Position numbers and translations under genes: made by a program | Assembly (NCBI RefSeq): GCF_014203095.1 | Contig: NZ_JACHIG010000007.1 | Coordinates: 1-64,000, forward strand | Direction: 5' to 3' | Source of the DNA: Prosthecobacter vanneervenii | GTDB taxonomy: Bacteria; Verrucomicrobiota; Verrucomicrobiia; Verrucomicrobiales; Verrucomicrobiaceae | Length of the DNA stretch: 64,000 nt | Part shown: positions 17,063 to 28,962 of the stretch, in pieces | How positions within the stretch are numbered: the stretch's first letter is position 1 | How the letters are laid out: every line of letters starts with the position of its first letter | Notes under the pieces: model-generated | What the model saw: the letters and a program-made list of their open reading frames with translations, nothing else | The model's database searches: none | Told to the model about the DNA's origin: nothing

Positions 17063-18403
17063 ATGGACGTTCTCGTTAACCCTACTGAATCCTCTCTTCT
17101 TCGCTTCACGACCGCTGGTTCGGTCGACGATGGCAAAAGCACCCTCATCGGTCGCCTGCTGTATGACTCGAAGTCGATCTTCGAAGACCAGCTTCTTGCG
17201 GTCGAAGAATCCTCCAAGCGTCGTGGCGATGCGCATGTGAATCTTGCGCTGCTTACCGACGGCCTGCGTGCCGAGCGTGAGCAGGGGATCACGATTGATG
17301 TGGCTTATCGTTATTTCGCCACGCCGAAGCGGAAGTTCATCATCGCGGATACTCCGGGGCACATTCAGTACACGCGCAACATGGTCACGGGGGCATCCAC
17401 CGCAGACCTTGCGATCATCCTGATTGATGCACGTCTGGGCGTCATTGAGCAGACCATGCGCCATACGTATCTGGCCTCGCTGCTGCGCATCGGCCACATC
17501 GTGCTGGCGGTGAACAAGATGGACCTGGTGAACTTTGACCAGGCGGTTTATGACAAGATCGTGGCTGACTACATGGCCTTTGCCAAGGGGCTTGAGAACC
17601 TGCCGCATGTGACGCCGATTCCCATGAGCGCGCTCAATGGGGACAACGTGGTGGACAAGTCGGAGAACACTCCGTGGTACACCGGTCCGTCCCTCCTGCA
17701 GCATCTGGAGACTGCGCAGGTGCATACGGAAACCGCCGTGGATGAAGCACGCTTCCCTGTGCAGTGGGTCATCCGCCCCATCTCCGACCGCGAAGACGCC
17801 AAGCTCGGCAATCTGCATGACTATCGCGGCTTTGCCGGACGCGTGGCCAGCGGCACCTTCAAGGTGGGCGATGACGTGCTCGTGTATCCGTCCGAGATGA
17901 AGACGAAGATCACCGGGATTCACACCTTTGAAGGTCCGCAGGAGGAAGCCATCCCGCAGCTCAGCTACAGCATCACTGTGGCCGATGAGATCGACACCAG
18001 CCGTGGCGGCATGATCGTGAAGGCAGGCGAGCCTGCGCAGACGGCCCAGGAGTTTGACGCGATGATCTGCTGGTTTGCGGACAAGAAGACGCTCAAGCCC
18101 CGCAGCCGTTTCCACCTGCGCCACACCACGAATGATGTGCGCGCTGTGGTCACGGATGTGCTCTACAAGGTGAACATCAGCACGCTGGAAAAGAGCGCTG
18201 CCAGCAAGGAGTTTGCGCTCAATGACATCGGCTGCATCCGCCTGCGCTGCGCATCGCCGATCTTCTTTGACGCCTACTCCAAGAACCGCACCACCGGCAG
18301 CTTCGTGCTCGTGGATGAGCAGACCAACAACACCGTGGCCGCAGGCATGATCCTCAAGCCGCTGGTCGATGCCGGAGACGAGGACGCGGAAGTGGCGATC
18401 TAG
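17063..18403 (+). CDS. cysN: Sulfate adenylyltransferase subunit 1, GTPase (CysN)
   Basis: A 446-residue translation-factor-like GTPase that drives APS formation by CysD. Start chosen at 17063, where the conserved N-terminus begins. G-motifs are GSVDDGKSTLIGRLLYD (G1), the GITIDVAYR switch, DTPGH (G3) and NKMDLV (G4). EF-Tu-like beta-barrel domains follow. No APS-kinase (CysC) domain is fused at the C-terminus, and no cysC is seen in the window. It is the last gene of the operon. Confidence 0.96.
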   Translation: MDVLVNPTESSLLRFTTAGSVDDGKSTLIGRLLYDSKSIFEDQLLAVEESSKRRGDAHVNLALLTDGLRAEREQGITIDVAYRYFATPKRKFIIADTPGHIQYTRNMVTGASTADLAIILIDARLGVIEQTMRHTYLASLLRIGHIVLAVNKMDLVNFDQAVYDKIVADYMAFAKGLENLPHVTPIPMSALNGDNVVDKSENTPWYTGPSLLQHLETAQVHTETAVDEARFPVQWVIRPISDREDAKLGNLHDYRGFAGRVASGTFKVGDDVLVYPSEMKTKITGIHTFEGPQEEAIPQLSYSITVADEIDTSRGGMIVKAGEPAQTAQEFDAMICWFADKKTLKPRSRFHLRHTTNDVRAVVTDVLYKVNISTLEKSAASKEFALNDIGCIRLRCASPIFFDAYSKNRTTGSFVLVDEQTNNTVAAGMILKPLVDAGDEDAEVAI

Positions 18404-18429
18404 TACGGCGCATAGCTGAAAACGGGTTC

Positions 18430-18526
18430 GTGGGATCGACCTGATCCCACACAGGCCTCTACATCGCCCAGCGTTTCCGGACCATCCGCGAACACGTTGC
18501 AGGTGGGGGGATCAAGATGATCCCCC
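18430..18526. other. Two GATC-containing perfect hairpins after cysN
   Basis: The first (18430-18450) is GTGGGATC-gacct-GATCCCAC. The second (18506-18526) is GGGGGATCA-aga-TGATCCCCC. Neither has a T tract. They lie in the first 125 bases after the cysN stop and may form RNA structures at the operon end or belong to the neighbouring repeat island. Confidence 0.55.
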
Positions 18527-18630
18527 TCCGTCGGCTCGTGCTTCCGCCTGCAGGGCTGTTTTCAGCGTATCGTGGTGCAGACGGTTTTCGGGAAGCGTGT
18601 CACCGCCCGGGCGGCAAAGGGAGTCACAGC

Positions 18631-18934
18631 GAGGCGGAATGGCGGAGAGACGCCCATTCTTCGCTAAAGCTACGAAGGACAAGCTGCTGGAGAGCGAGGT
18701 GTGCAAAGGAGGCGATGGGTTTGCTTTCCGGATTTGTTCGGACATACCCAGGGTCTGCCTCGCTTAGGCTTCCTCCTTCGCTCTGCGAGCTTCGGAGGAC
18801 AAGCTGGCTGACCCTGGGCTCAACTACACAACCCCTTTGGGGTTGGTGCGATGAAGGGGACTTGGAGCGAGGAGAGAACGGACCTGTTTTTGTTTGATCG
18901 TGGTGTGAGGACGTCCGTAGATTGTGCGCCGTTC
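18631..18934 (+). repeat. Dispersed repeat family R1, copy A
   Basis: This non-coding block shares ordered landmarks with copies B and C: GAGGCGGAATGGCGG, GGCGATGGGTTTGCTTTCC, ACCCAGGG, CCCTGGGCT, CCCCTTTGGGG and GATCGTGGTGTGAGG. Copy A additionally carries two short insertions with TACGAAGGACAAGCTG and CGGAGGACAAGCTGG. The inverted ACCCAGGGT/ACCCTGGGC pair could form a stem. Open frames here are low-complexity and do not resemble proteins. Confidence 0.75.
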
Positions 18935-18943
18935 AGGGCGTAT

Positions 18944-19130
18944 GCGGAATGGCGGAGAAGCGCTGCTGGAGGGCGCGGTGTGCAAAGAGGGCGATGGGTT
19001 TGCTTTCCGTGTGTGTGCGTCCTTACCCAGGGTCTGCCTCGCTGAGGCTCGGCTGACCCTGGGCTCAATTACGCAGCCCCTTTGGGGCTGGTGCGATGAA
19101 GTGAATCGAGCTGTGGTTAACTGATCGTGG
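18944..19130 (+). repeat. Dispersed repeat family R1, copy B (interrupted at its end)
   Basis: It has the same landmark order as copy A but lacks the two short insertions. It follows the copy up to GATCGTGGT and then changes abruptly to a different sequence at about 19131, where copies A and C continue GTGAGG. This suggests that the next element was inserted here. Confidence 0.72.
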
Positions 19131-19609
19131 TATTATACCACGAGTCCTTGAAAACGGGTCTGCAATTCTGTCGCCGCAGGCATGGCGTGCATCTGGATTT
19201 GGAGTGCGGTCGCGCAGATGCAAGGCGCAGGCCTGCATCGGAGCCACCGCTTTCGCGGGGGCGTGAAGGTTCTTCGGCCTCAGCCAGCTGTCCGGCCTGC
19301 GGAGCCGAGCGAAGCGAACCGGAGCGTAGCGGAGATAGCCGAAGGCAAACAGACGACTGAAAGGAGCCCGTAGGGTGAGCGAAGCGAATCAAAGCGGTAG
19401 CTTCGTTCGTTCCTCACTGCGCGACCGCACTCCAAATGGGACGCTGCGCTTTCAGGCCCCAGAACCTGCGGCACGCTCATGCACTTACGGGCTATCGCCA
19501 CACCCATCCCACGATCCAAGATAGCGGACCAGCCATTCCACTTGTTATCCGAGGAAGACTCTGAGTCTGTGATCCTGTGCAGACTCGTTTTCAACTGCCA
19601 GTGGTATTA
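19131..19609. repeat. About 480-bp non-autonomous element with imperfect terminal inverted repeats
   Basis: The left end (ATACCAC, 7 variable bases, then TGAAAACGGGTCTGCA) and the reverse complement of the right end (ATACCAC, variable, TGAAAACGAGTCTGCA) agree over about 30 positions. Inside, a perfect 21-bp inverted repeat occurs at 19197-19217 and 19417-19437 (core GGAGTGCGGTCGCGCAG). No transposase frame is present. The left end interrupts repeat R1 copy B, and the right end abuts half of a MITE-like element. Probably a mobile-element relic or MITE. Confidence 0.62.
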
Positions 19610-19712
19610 GTCGCCTGGCTGTTGTTTTCAAATAGCAGGCGGTGTTTCCGCCTTACCGCAGGGGCTGCTGCGCTCGCCGGTTCCATCGGATATTCTTTTC
19701 GAGATCCAGGCT
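19610..19712 (+). repeat. Decayed right half of MITE-like element M1
   Basis: It shares AAATAGCAGGCGG, GCTGCGCTCGCCGGTTC and ATTCTTTTCGAGA in the same order with the complete copies at 34368 and 57210. It has many substitutions, lacks the left half, and ends in a degraded terminal repeat (CTTTTCGAGATCCAGGCT). Confidence 0.75.
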
Positions 19713-19772
19713 GATTTGGATTTGATCGCGCCCATGCTTGCCAGTGGCTCTTGCACTGGCTTGTATGGGTGA

Positions 19773-20570
19773 ATGCTTTTCCGCACCACGCTTTTTTCTA
19801 CAGCTCTCCTGGCCGTCATCATTGCGCCTCTGCGTGCCAATGATGCCAGCATCAATCTGGGTGCCCATGGTCCGGAGCCGGTGGGGGAGTTTCGTGGCGA
19901 GGAATCTGTTGTGAGGATGGTGTCGGAGCGGATTGACATCACCTTTGGCAGGACGGAGACGCACGTGCACTGCCGCTTTGTGTTTCGCAGCAGCAAAGTG
20001 AGTGGCGATGCCGTGCAGATGCTCGGTTTTCCGGATTTTCATACCGAGGCCGACACCGGTACCATCCATTCGATGGTCAGCCGTGTGGACGGACGAGAGG
20101 TGCCGTCGAAGAAGCTGCGTGGCTGGCAGGATCTGGAAACGTCCAAGTGTCACCTCGGGAACTCTGCTGAAGGAGCTACGGCCGACTTTTACACCATCAC
20201 CGTCACGTTTCCGCCGGATCGCGATGTGGTTGTGGAGCGGGAGTACATTGCCACGAATGGCCGCTCTGTCATGGGAGACACTTACTTCTCGTACACCACG
20301 CGCACGGGCGGCAGCTGGAAAGGGACGATTGGCAAGGCGGAGTTTCACGTCACGCTGGATGGCTGGAAGCTCGACGATCTGGCGTTTGAAGATGGGGAGC
20401 AGAAGGTGGATCCGCGGCAGCAGCGCAAGTATGCCTCGCCGAATCTGAGCGAGTGGAAAGTTGAGGCACCTGGGAAGATGAGCCTTGTGTGGACGAATTT
20501 CGAGCCTGCGGTGCATCACACACGGCAGAACATTCATTTGCAGACGTGGTGTGTGCCGGGGAGGGAGTGA
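19773..20570 (+). CDS. Secreted protein of unknown function
   Basis: A 265-residue protein with a signal peptide (MLFRTTLFSTALLAVIIAPLRA, cleavage near residue 22). The mature part is beta-rich with no transmembrane segment: RIDITFGRTETHVHCRFVFRS, VEREYIATNGRSVMGDTYFSYTTRTGGSWKG and EFHVTLDGWKL. The pattern suggests an exported beta-sandwich protein of the DUF4424 type, but I am not certain of the family. It is isolated between two repeat clusters and has no obvious operon partner. Confidence 0.7.
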   Translation: MLFRTTLFSTALLAVIIAPLRANDASINLGAHGPEPVGEFRGEESVVRMVSERIDITFGRTETHVHCRFVFRSSKVSGDAVQMLGFPDFHTEADTGTIHSMVSRVDGREVPSKKLRGWQDLETSKCHLGNSAEGATADFYTITVTFPPDRDVVVEREYIATNGRSVMGDTYFSYTTRTGGSWKGTIGKAEFHVTLDGWKLDDLAFEDGEQKVDPRQQRKYASPNLSEWKVEAPGKMSLVWTNFEPAVHHTRQNIHLQTWCVPGRE

Positions 20571-20613
20571 TGGCGCGAGCGCGCCTGGCATGTGGGATGG
20601 TGGTGAAGGGGGC

Positions 20614-20850
20614 GAGGCGGAGTGGCGGGGAGACGCTGCTGGAGGGCGCGGCGCGCGAAGAAGGCGATGGGTTTGCTTTCCTGGGCTGGCTGGCAGAACC
20701 CAGGGAAACCTCGCTAAAGCTCGGCATCCCTGGGCTACGATAGGCCGCCCCTTTGGGGCTGGTGTGAAGAGAGGCGGCTGGGGCAAGGAGAGAGCGGAAC
20801 TGTTTTCGATTGATCGTGGTGTGAGGGCGTTCGTGGATCGTGCGCCGTTC
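20614..20850 (+). repeat. Dispersed repeat family R1, copy C
   Basis: It has the same landmark order as copies A and B (GGCGGAGTGGCGG, GGCGATGGGTTTGCTTTCC, ACCCAGGG, CCCTGGGCT, CCCCTTTGGGG, GATCGTGGTGTGAGGGCG, GTGCGCCGTTC). It lies 44 bases after a coding gene. Downstream to 21069, a phrase TCGCCACACCCATCC recurs from 19494, but nothing coding is seen. Confidence 0.75.
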
Positions 20851-21069
20851 GGGTGGTAAGGATGGGGGTGTTTGGAGTCCGTGGCATTTTTATGTACCAG
20901 TGGGGGCTTTCGCCAAAGCGCCCGACTGAGAGGCGGGAAGGTCCTGATGTTTGTGGAGCGCTGATGGACGGGCGGGCTGTCGCCACACCCATCCTACGGT
21001 GGAGCGTGCTTGCTGATGTTATCCTCTCATGTGTGAGATCAGCTCATGGCCGCGTTTTAACAGGCAATC

Positions 21070-22626
21070 ATGACCTACGACGGCCTCATCCTTGGTTCCG
21101 GGCATAATGCGCTGGTGCTTGCCTGCTATGCAGCGCGTGCGGGTCTGAAGGTGGCGGTGGTGGAGAAAAATGCGGTGGCGGGCGGTGGGCTGGCCACGGT
21201 GGAGCATCCGTCTGGGTCGGGATTCCAGCACAACACGCACTCCTTCTTTCACCGGGCCATCACCACCATGCCGTGGTATCAGGAGCTGGAGGTGGAGCGC
21301 TATGGGGTGCGCTATATCGAGCCGGAGCTCAATGTGGCGATGATCCTGCCGGACGACCGCGTGCTGGAGTGGTGGACGGATTTTGAAAAGACCTGCGCCT
21401 CCTTTGCCGCCATCTCTCCACGTGATGCGGAGCGCCTGCGTGAGTGGACGGAGCGCTTCCGGCCCATCGTGGAGCAGATCCTTATTCCCGAGTCGCGCAG
21501 CCTGCCGCTGCCGCCGGAGGAGCGCGTGGCGCGGCTGCAGCAGAGCACCCTGGGCCGCACGCTGCTGGAGGTGCAGGCGCTGTCTCCGGTGGAGTTTGTC
21601 ATGCGCGAGTTTGAGCACCCTGCCGTGCGGGCGGGACTGCTGTTCTTCAACGGCCTGCGCGAGGTGGATCTACGGCAGAAGGGTTTTGGGCATTCCATCC
21701 CCGCGCTGCTGGCCAGTCCGCGCAAGGCGCAGATGTGCATCGGCGGCTCGCGCCGTCTGGCCGAGGCGCTGTGCGCGGATCTGCATGAGCATGGCGGCGA
21801 GGTGTTTACCAGCTGGCAGCCGCGCTCGATCCTCACACGCGGCGGCCGCGCCTGCGGGGTGGAGTCCGTGAGCGGCGACCGCATCGAGGCAACGCAGTTC
21901 GTCGCCAGCGGGCTGAATCCGCAGCAGACGTTTCTGGATCTCATCCCGGCGGATGTTGCGCCTTCGCACCTGCGGGAAAAAGCCGCTGCGTTTGAGTACA
22001 ACCTGCTGGCGCCGTTGTTCGCGCTGAATCTCAATCTGAGCGAGCCGCCGCGCTATACCGCAGCGGAGAAGCATCCGGAACTGAGCCAGGCCTTCATGAC
22101 CATCCTCGGCCTGGATGATGTGACGCAGTTTCATGAGATCGTGGCTGCCCATGAGCGGGGAGAGATTCCGCGCACGGTCATGTGGGGCGCGTGCCCCACG
22201 TTGTTTGATCCGTCCCAGGCCCCCGCAGGCTGCCATACCGCCTTCATGTGGGAAAAGCTGCCCTACGCTCTGCGTGGCGATGCGCGAAACTGGGACGCGG
22301 AGAAGGACGCGCATGGCCGCCGCATGCTCGCGCTGTGGCAGCGCCACGCGCCGAATCTGGAGAGCGCGGTGCTGGATTCCTTCACGCGCAGCGCGCTGGA
22401 TACCGAGCGCCTGCTGCCCAACATGATGCGCGGGGATTTGCTGGTGGGTTCGTTTGCCCATGACCAGATTGGTTATCATCGGCCTTTCCCGGGCGCAGGA
22501 CATTACCGCAGCGGCCTTGCGGGGCTTTATCTCTGTGGGGGCTCGACGCATCCCGGAGGGAATGTCACGGGCTTGTGCGGGTACAATGCGGCCAAGGTGG
22601 TGCTGGCGGATTGTGGGGAGAACTGA
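21070..22626 (+). CDS. FAD-dependent phytoene dehydrogenase-like oxidoreductase
   Basis: A 518-residue flavoprotein of the phytoene desaturase/carotenoid isomerase superfamily. The N-terminal dinucleotide-binding motif is DGLILGSGHNALVLACYAARAGLKVAVVEKN (about 4-34). The C-terminal FAD motif is GLYLCGGSTHPGGNVTGLCGYNAAKVVL. Length and both motifs fit the CrtI-like family, which desaturates or isomerises polyenes, but many members act on unknown substrates. No other carotenoid gene is adjacent, so the reaction is unassigned. Confidence 0.87.
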   Translation: MTYDGLILGSGHNALVLACYAARAGLKVAVVEKNAVAGGGLATVEHPSGSGFQHNTHSFFHRAITTMPWYQELEVERYGVRYIEPELNVAMILPDDRVLEWWTDFEKTCASFAAISPRDAERLREWTERFRPIVEQILIPESRSLPLPPEERVARLQQSTLGRTLLEVQALSPVEFVMREFEHPAVRAGLLFFNGLREVDLRQKGFGHSIPALLASPRKAQMCIGGSRRLAEALCADLHEHGGEVFTSWQPRSILTRGGRACGVESVSGDRIEATQFVASGLNPQQTFLDLIPADVAPSHLREKAAAFEYNLLAPLFALNLNLSEPPRYTAAEKHPELSQAFMTILGLDDVTQFHEIVAAHERGEIPRTVMWGACPTLFDPSQAPAGCHTAFMWEKLPYALRGDARNWDAEKDAHGRRMLALWQRHAPNLESAVLDSFTRSALDTERLLPNMMRGDLLVGSFAHDQIGYHRPFPGAGHYRSGLAGLYLCGGSTHPGGNVTGLCGYNAAKVVLADCGEN

Positions 22627-22665
22627 GATGTTACGCCAATCAGAAGCAAACGATAAACTTCTGTC

Positions 22666-22875
22666 ATGTCACAGTCGATCCATCTTGATCTTGAACTGCC
22701 GGGCGATCTGGCGCGGTTCAAGCTGCCTGCCGGGGTCAGTGAACGGCTGACCGCCCTGCTGGACAAACAGGATGCGGGACAGACTCTCACCGATCAGGAA
22801 AGGGCTGAAGCCGAAGGACTGGTGGATCTGGCAGATACGCTGACTTATCTGGGGCTCAAGGCCAGGGCAGCATAG
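22666..22875 (+). CDS. Small antitoxin-like protein
   Basis: A 69-residue acidic protein (MSQSIHLDLELPGDLARF). Its C-terminal half LTDQERAEAEGLVDLADTLTYLGLKARAA has the same pattern as the next small gene: a linker, an acidic turn, then an amphipathic helix ending in KAR. Such small proteins commonly precede PIN or HNH genes in bacteria, which suggests an antitoxin or partner role. This is inference. No toxin follows directly. Confidence 0.55.
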   Translation: MSQSIHLDLELPGDLARFKLPAGVSERLTALLDKQDAGQTLTDQERAEAEGLVDLADTLTYLGLKARAA

Positions 22876-22992
22876 CATCACGAATTCCTGGTTTTGCGGG
22901 AGGAATCAAACGCGTGAACGGGCTCCCAGCCGTATTTCCAGCGCGCACAGCATGGTTGCGCCCGTCAGACGATGTGGCAGATTCCAAGAGCC

Positions 22993-23250
22993 ATGAACGC
23001 ATTCTCCAGCCTCGAAAAGATGCTCGATCCCGCCCGTCCGTGCTTTACGGCTGAGACGGCGGCAAACATCGTTCAAATCGAGCCAGACGCCGCCAAAACG
23101 GCCCGCATGGAAGAACTGGCGGCCAAGGCCAATGAGGGGAAGCTCGCCCGTGATGAGGAGTCCGAGTACTGGAGCTACATCTATGCAGGCAAGATGATGT
23201 CGATTCTCAAACTCCAGGCCAGGCTCTTTTTGAAACGCCAGGCTGCCTGA
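22993..23250 (+). CDS. Small partner protein of HNH nuclease
   Basis: An 85-residue protein from the ATG at 22993. Its C-terminal part (EELAAKANEGKLARDEESEYWSYIYAG followed by LKLQARLFLKRQ) matches the pattern of small proteins typically encoded directly before an HNH endonuclease gene. It ends three bases before that gene starts, so the pair is cotranscribed. An antitoxin-like or regulatory role is plausible but not shown. Confidence 0.68.
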   Translation: MNAFSSLEKMLDPARPCFTAETAANIVQIEPDAAKTARMEELAAKANEGKLARDEESEYWSYIYAGKMMSILKLQARLFLKRQAA

Positions 23251-23253
23251 GGC

Positions 23254-23655
23254 ATGGAACCCGCCATTCGAAACGAGGTCCGGCAGCGCGCGGGGAACCG
23301 TTGCGAGTACTGTCGGCTACGCCAGGAGGATGAGGAGGAAAGCCCTTTCCACATCGAGCACATCATCGCGCAGCAGCATGGCGGCACCGACGCGCAGGAA
23401 AACCTCGCTCTCGCCTGCTCTTGGTGTAATGCGGTCAAAGGTCCGAATCTTTCCAGCATCGATCCCGACTCGGGTGAGCTGACTCGTTTGTATCACCCGC
23501 GAAAAGACCTCTGGGAAGACCACTTCCGCCGCGAGGGCCCCTACATTCTCGGCCTCACGGCTGTGGGCCGAACCACGGCGTGGCTTCTCCGCTTCAACGA
23601 CACTGACAATCTCGCTCAGCGCCATCTCCTTCTGGAATTAGGTGAACTGGATTGA
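23254..23655 (+). CDS. HNH endonuclease
   Basis: A 133-residue HNH family nuclease. Visible are RAGNRCEYC (zinc Cys pair), FHIEHIIAQQHGG (the catalytic His region), NLALACSWCNAVKG (Asn and second Cys pair) and a C-terminal tail of about 60 residues. This is the compact HNH type found widely in bacterial chromosomes and paired with a small upstream gene. DNA target unknown. It neighbours an IS-disrupted gene that also carries a Cys-pair/His motif. Confidence 0.87.
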   Translation: MEPAIRNEVRQRAGNRCEYCRLRQEDEEESPFHIEHIIAQQHGGTDAQENLALACSWCNAVKGPNLSSIDPDSGELTRLYHPRKDLWEDHFRREGPYILGLTAVGRTTAWLLRFNDTDNLAQRHLLLELGELD

Positions 23656-23711
23656 GTCGCTGCCCGGGAGATTGCTTGAGCACAGTCTTGGAGGCTATTT
23701 TTGATTTTTTG

Positions 23712-23759
23712 CACCCTGACCCCGTTCCCGCTCACAGTGCCATTCCACCCTGACCCCGT
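23712..23759. repeat. Pair of 14-bp direct repeats
   Basis: CACCCTGACCCCGT occurs at 23712-23725 and again at 23746-23759. It lies in the 114-base gap between the HNH gene and the end of the IS-disrupted gene. Similar CTGACCCC phrases often flank transposase relics, and nothing else is seen in the gap. Confidence 0.7.
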
Positions 23760-24118
23760 CTTCTCGATGTTATTGGATGTTGTATACTGGACTGTGTCCT
23801 TGCTTGATAAGCCATTCGTCAATTCGGTTTGCGATGAAAGGTAGTTCAGCTGGATTTGCATCAAAAAAGACAAGTCTTCTAGATGGACCGATGAACAATG
23901 GCACGTCGAGAGTGGGATGCGGATGGTTTGAACAGAAAGTCATCCAGCATATACCAGCCATGACCGTGCGGTAAACGATTTGTCCAGAGTCATTCCAACG
24001 AATGGGGCTTGGGCTAAGACTGATTCCTTCGAGGGGCTCTTTTGATGCCCTCAAACGAAACCAAATGGATGAGTAACGCCAGGGTTCTCCCGGGTCCGAC
24101 TCTAAAATCATCTTTCTA

Positions 24119-25003
24119 GAGCCTGTTATTAACTTTGAAAAGCGCTGTACACCTGTGAGATTCCAAGCCATACGCTTGGAATGGAACCCTCGACCAACAA
24201 GCCAAGAGCCGCCTACACCAGTGACGTCAGTGATGCAGAATGGGACTTTTGCCGCCCCTATCTGGTGCTGATGAAGGAAGATGCGCCCCAGAGGGACTAT
24301 GCATTGCGAGAGCTTTTCAACGCCTTGCGCTACATCGTGCGCTGCGGATGCCAGTGGCGGATGATGCCGCATGACCTGCCGCCATGGCAGAATGTTTACC
24401 AACAGGCTCAGCGCTGGATGAAAGCGTGCTGCTTTGAAGCCATGGCCCATGATTTGCGCGAACTTTCACGTTTGTCCAAGGGGCGAAAGGCCCAGCCCAC
24501 AGCAGCCATCATGGACGGACGCACCTTGCAGTCCTCGCCTGAAAGTGGAGGGCGGGCAGGATATGATGGCTACAAGCGCCGCAAAGGCAGCAAGGTGCAT
24601 ATTGCTGTGGACACTCTGGGGCATCTGCTGGCCGTGAGAGTCACGGCAGCCAGCGAGCAGGAGCGGGCACAGGTCGGAGTGCTGGCGGCGCAAATCCAGC
24701 AGGCCACTGGAGACAACGTGGAACTTGCCTACGTGGACCAGGGCTACACTGGCGAAAAGCCCGCAGAGGATGCGCAGGCTCACGGCATCCGCCTTGAAGT
24801 GGTCAAACTCTCGGAAGCCAAGAAGGGCTTTGTGCTGCTGCCGAAGCGCTGGGTGGTGGAACGCAGTTTTGGCTGGGCCGCACGCTTCAAGCGCCTCTCC
24901 AGAGACTACGAGCGTCTGGCCTCGACGCTGACCGGCATGCATTGGCTGGCCTTCGCCACCCTCATGCTCTCTTCTCTATTCGGCAAAAGTTAATAACAGG
25001 CTC
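24119..25003 (+). mobile_element. IS5-family insertion sequence, 885 bp, complete
   Basis: The ends are identical 18-bp inverted repeats GAGCCTGTTATTAACTTT (24119-24136 and complement ending at 25003). It is flanked by a TA duplication (24117-24118 and 25004-25005). It encodes one transposase on the plus strand whose stop codon lies in the right inverted repeat. It is inserted in a minus-strand gene. The intact frame, ends and target duplication indicate a recent, possibly still active copy. Confidence 0.92.
24181..24993 (+). CDS. IS5-family DDE transposase
   Basis: A 270-residue transposase. The N-terminal DUF4096-like domain ([36 protein letters not shown]) is followed by the DDE domain. 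The first acidic residue lies in [12 protein letters not shown], the second in AYVDQGYTG, and the Glu in [23 protein letters not shown]. The order and the C-terminal WVVERSFGW signature are typical of the IS5 group. The single intact frame requires no frameshift. The stop overlaps the right terminal repeat. Confidence 0.94.
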   Translation: MEPSTNKPRAAYTSDVSDAEWDFCRPYLVLMKEDAPQRDYALRELFNALRYIVRCGCQWRMMPHDLPPWQNVYQQAQRWMKACCFEAMAHDLRELSRLSKGRKAQPTAAIMDGRTLQSSPESGGRAGYDGYKRRKGSKVHIAVDTLGHLLAVRVTAASEQERAQVGVLAAQIQQATGDNVELAYVDQGYTGEKPAEDAQAHGIRLEVVKLSEAKKGFVLLPKRWVVERSFGWAARFKRLSRDYERLASTLTGMHWLAFATLMLSSLFGKS

Positions 25004-25518
25004 TAAGGCGTTCCGTGTGAACTTTCCCAAGTTTCGCACGTTCGTAAAACGGATGTTGGGAAACACCCATCATGAAAAGATTGTACATCGTAAATAGCTT
25101 TACTTTTTTATAATCCAAACCGTCGATAGTTTGATGTCCGATCGATGGCTTGCGAACAAAACAAGAATCATGATAGAGAACCTGAGACATATATGTCTCA
25201 AACTTAGAGCGTTCTGTCTCGCATGAACGACAGAGAATCGGTTCTGTCAGTCCAGAATTGAGGACCTTAAAGCGAGGTTTTTGTTCGCTTTCCCTGTAAA
25301 TTAAGCGGCATCTCTTGTTGTCGCTTCTGTGCGCCAAGCCGCTCTCCTTCCAAAGAAACTCGGGAAGTATATGTGAGTTCTTAATTGGAGGATTACGTTG
25401 GCAAAGTCGGCACAATTGGCCGGTAACGTCTTCTAAAGTAGAGAGCTTCATATAAAAAACGGCGAGCATTGCTGCCCGCCGCTGGATGGATCAAGGAGAT
25501 GTCGTGGGTTGATCAGTC

Positions 25519-28827
<3,309 letters not shown>

Positions 28828-28962
28828 GGCGGGAGGGGCAGGCTAGAGGTTGAGGTGGCGGAGCAGAGGGGAGGCGGAAACCGGGCAAAAAGAGGAGGGA
28901 ATTCCCGCCGGAGATCTCCAGCGAAAAGTCGGCCAGTCGTTGAAAATTTAGAGGCAGAGAAA

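Larger units (their letters stand above)
23770..25451 (-). pseudogene. Zinc-finger/HNH-like protein gene split by an IS element
   Basis: The N-terminal part (25451 down to 25004) encodes MKLSTLEDVTGQLCRLCQ and NSHILPEFLWK, with a second Cys pair (LCRSCETE). This is the CxxC...SHI.P pattern of HNH-like zinc proteins. The C-terminal part (24116 down to 23770) continues KMILESDPGEPW to the stop. Removing the 885-bp IS plus one TA restores a single frame of 264 codons (...VHTERLRKMILESD...). The original function is unknown. Composition is AT-richer than the neighbours, suggesting acquired DNA. Confidence 0.85.

Noticed and set aside
18517..19124. Several short open frames in the repeat island
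   Set aside because: They differ in frame between repeat copies, have low-complexity Arg/Trp/Gly content and no start context. The DNA motifs, not the frames, are conserved.
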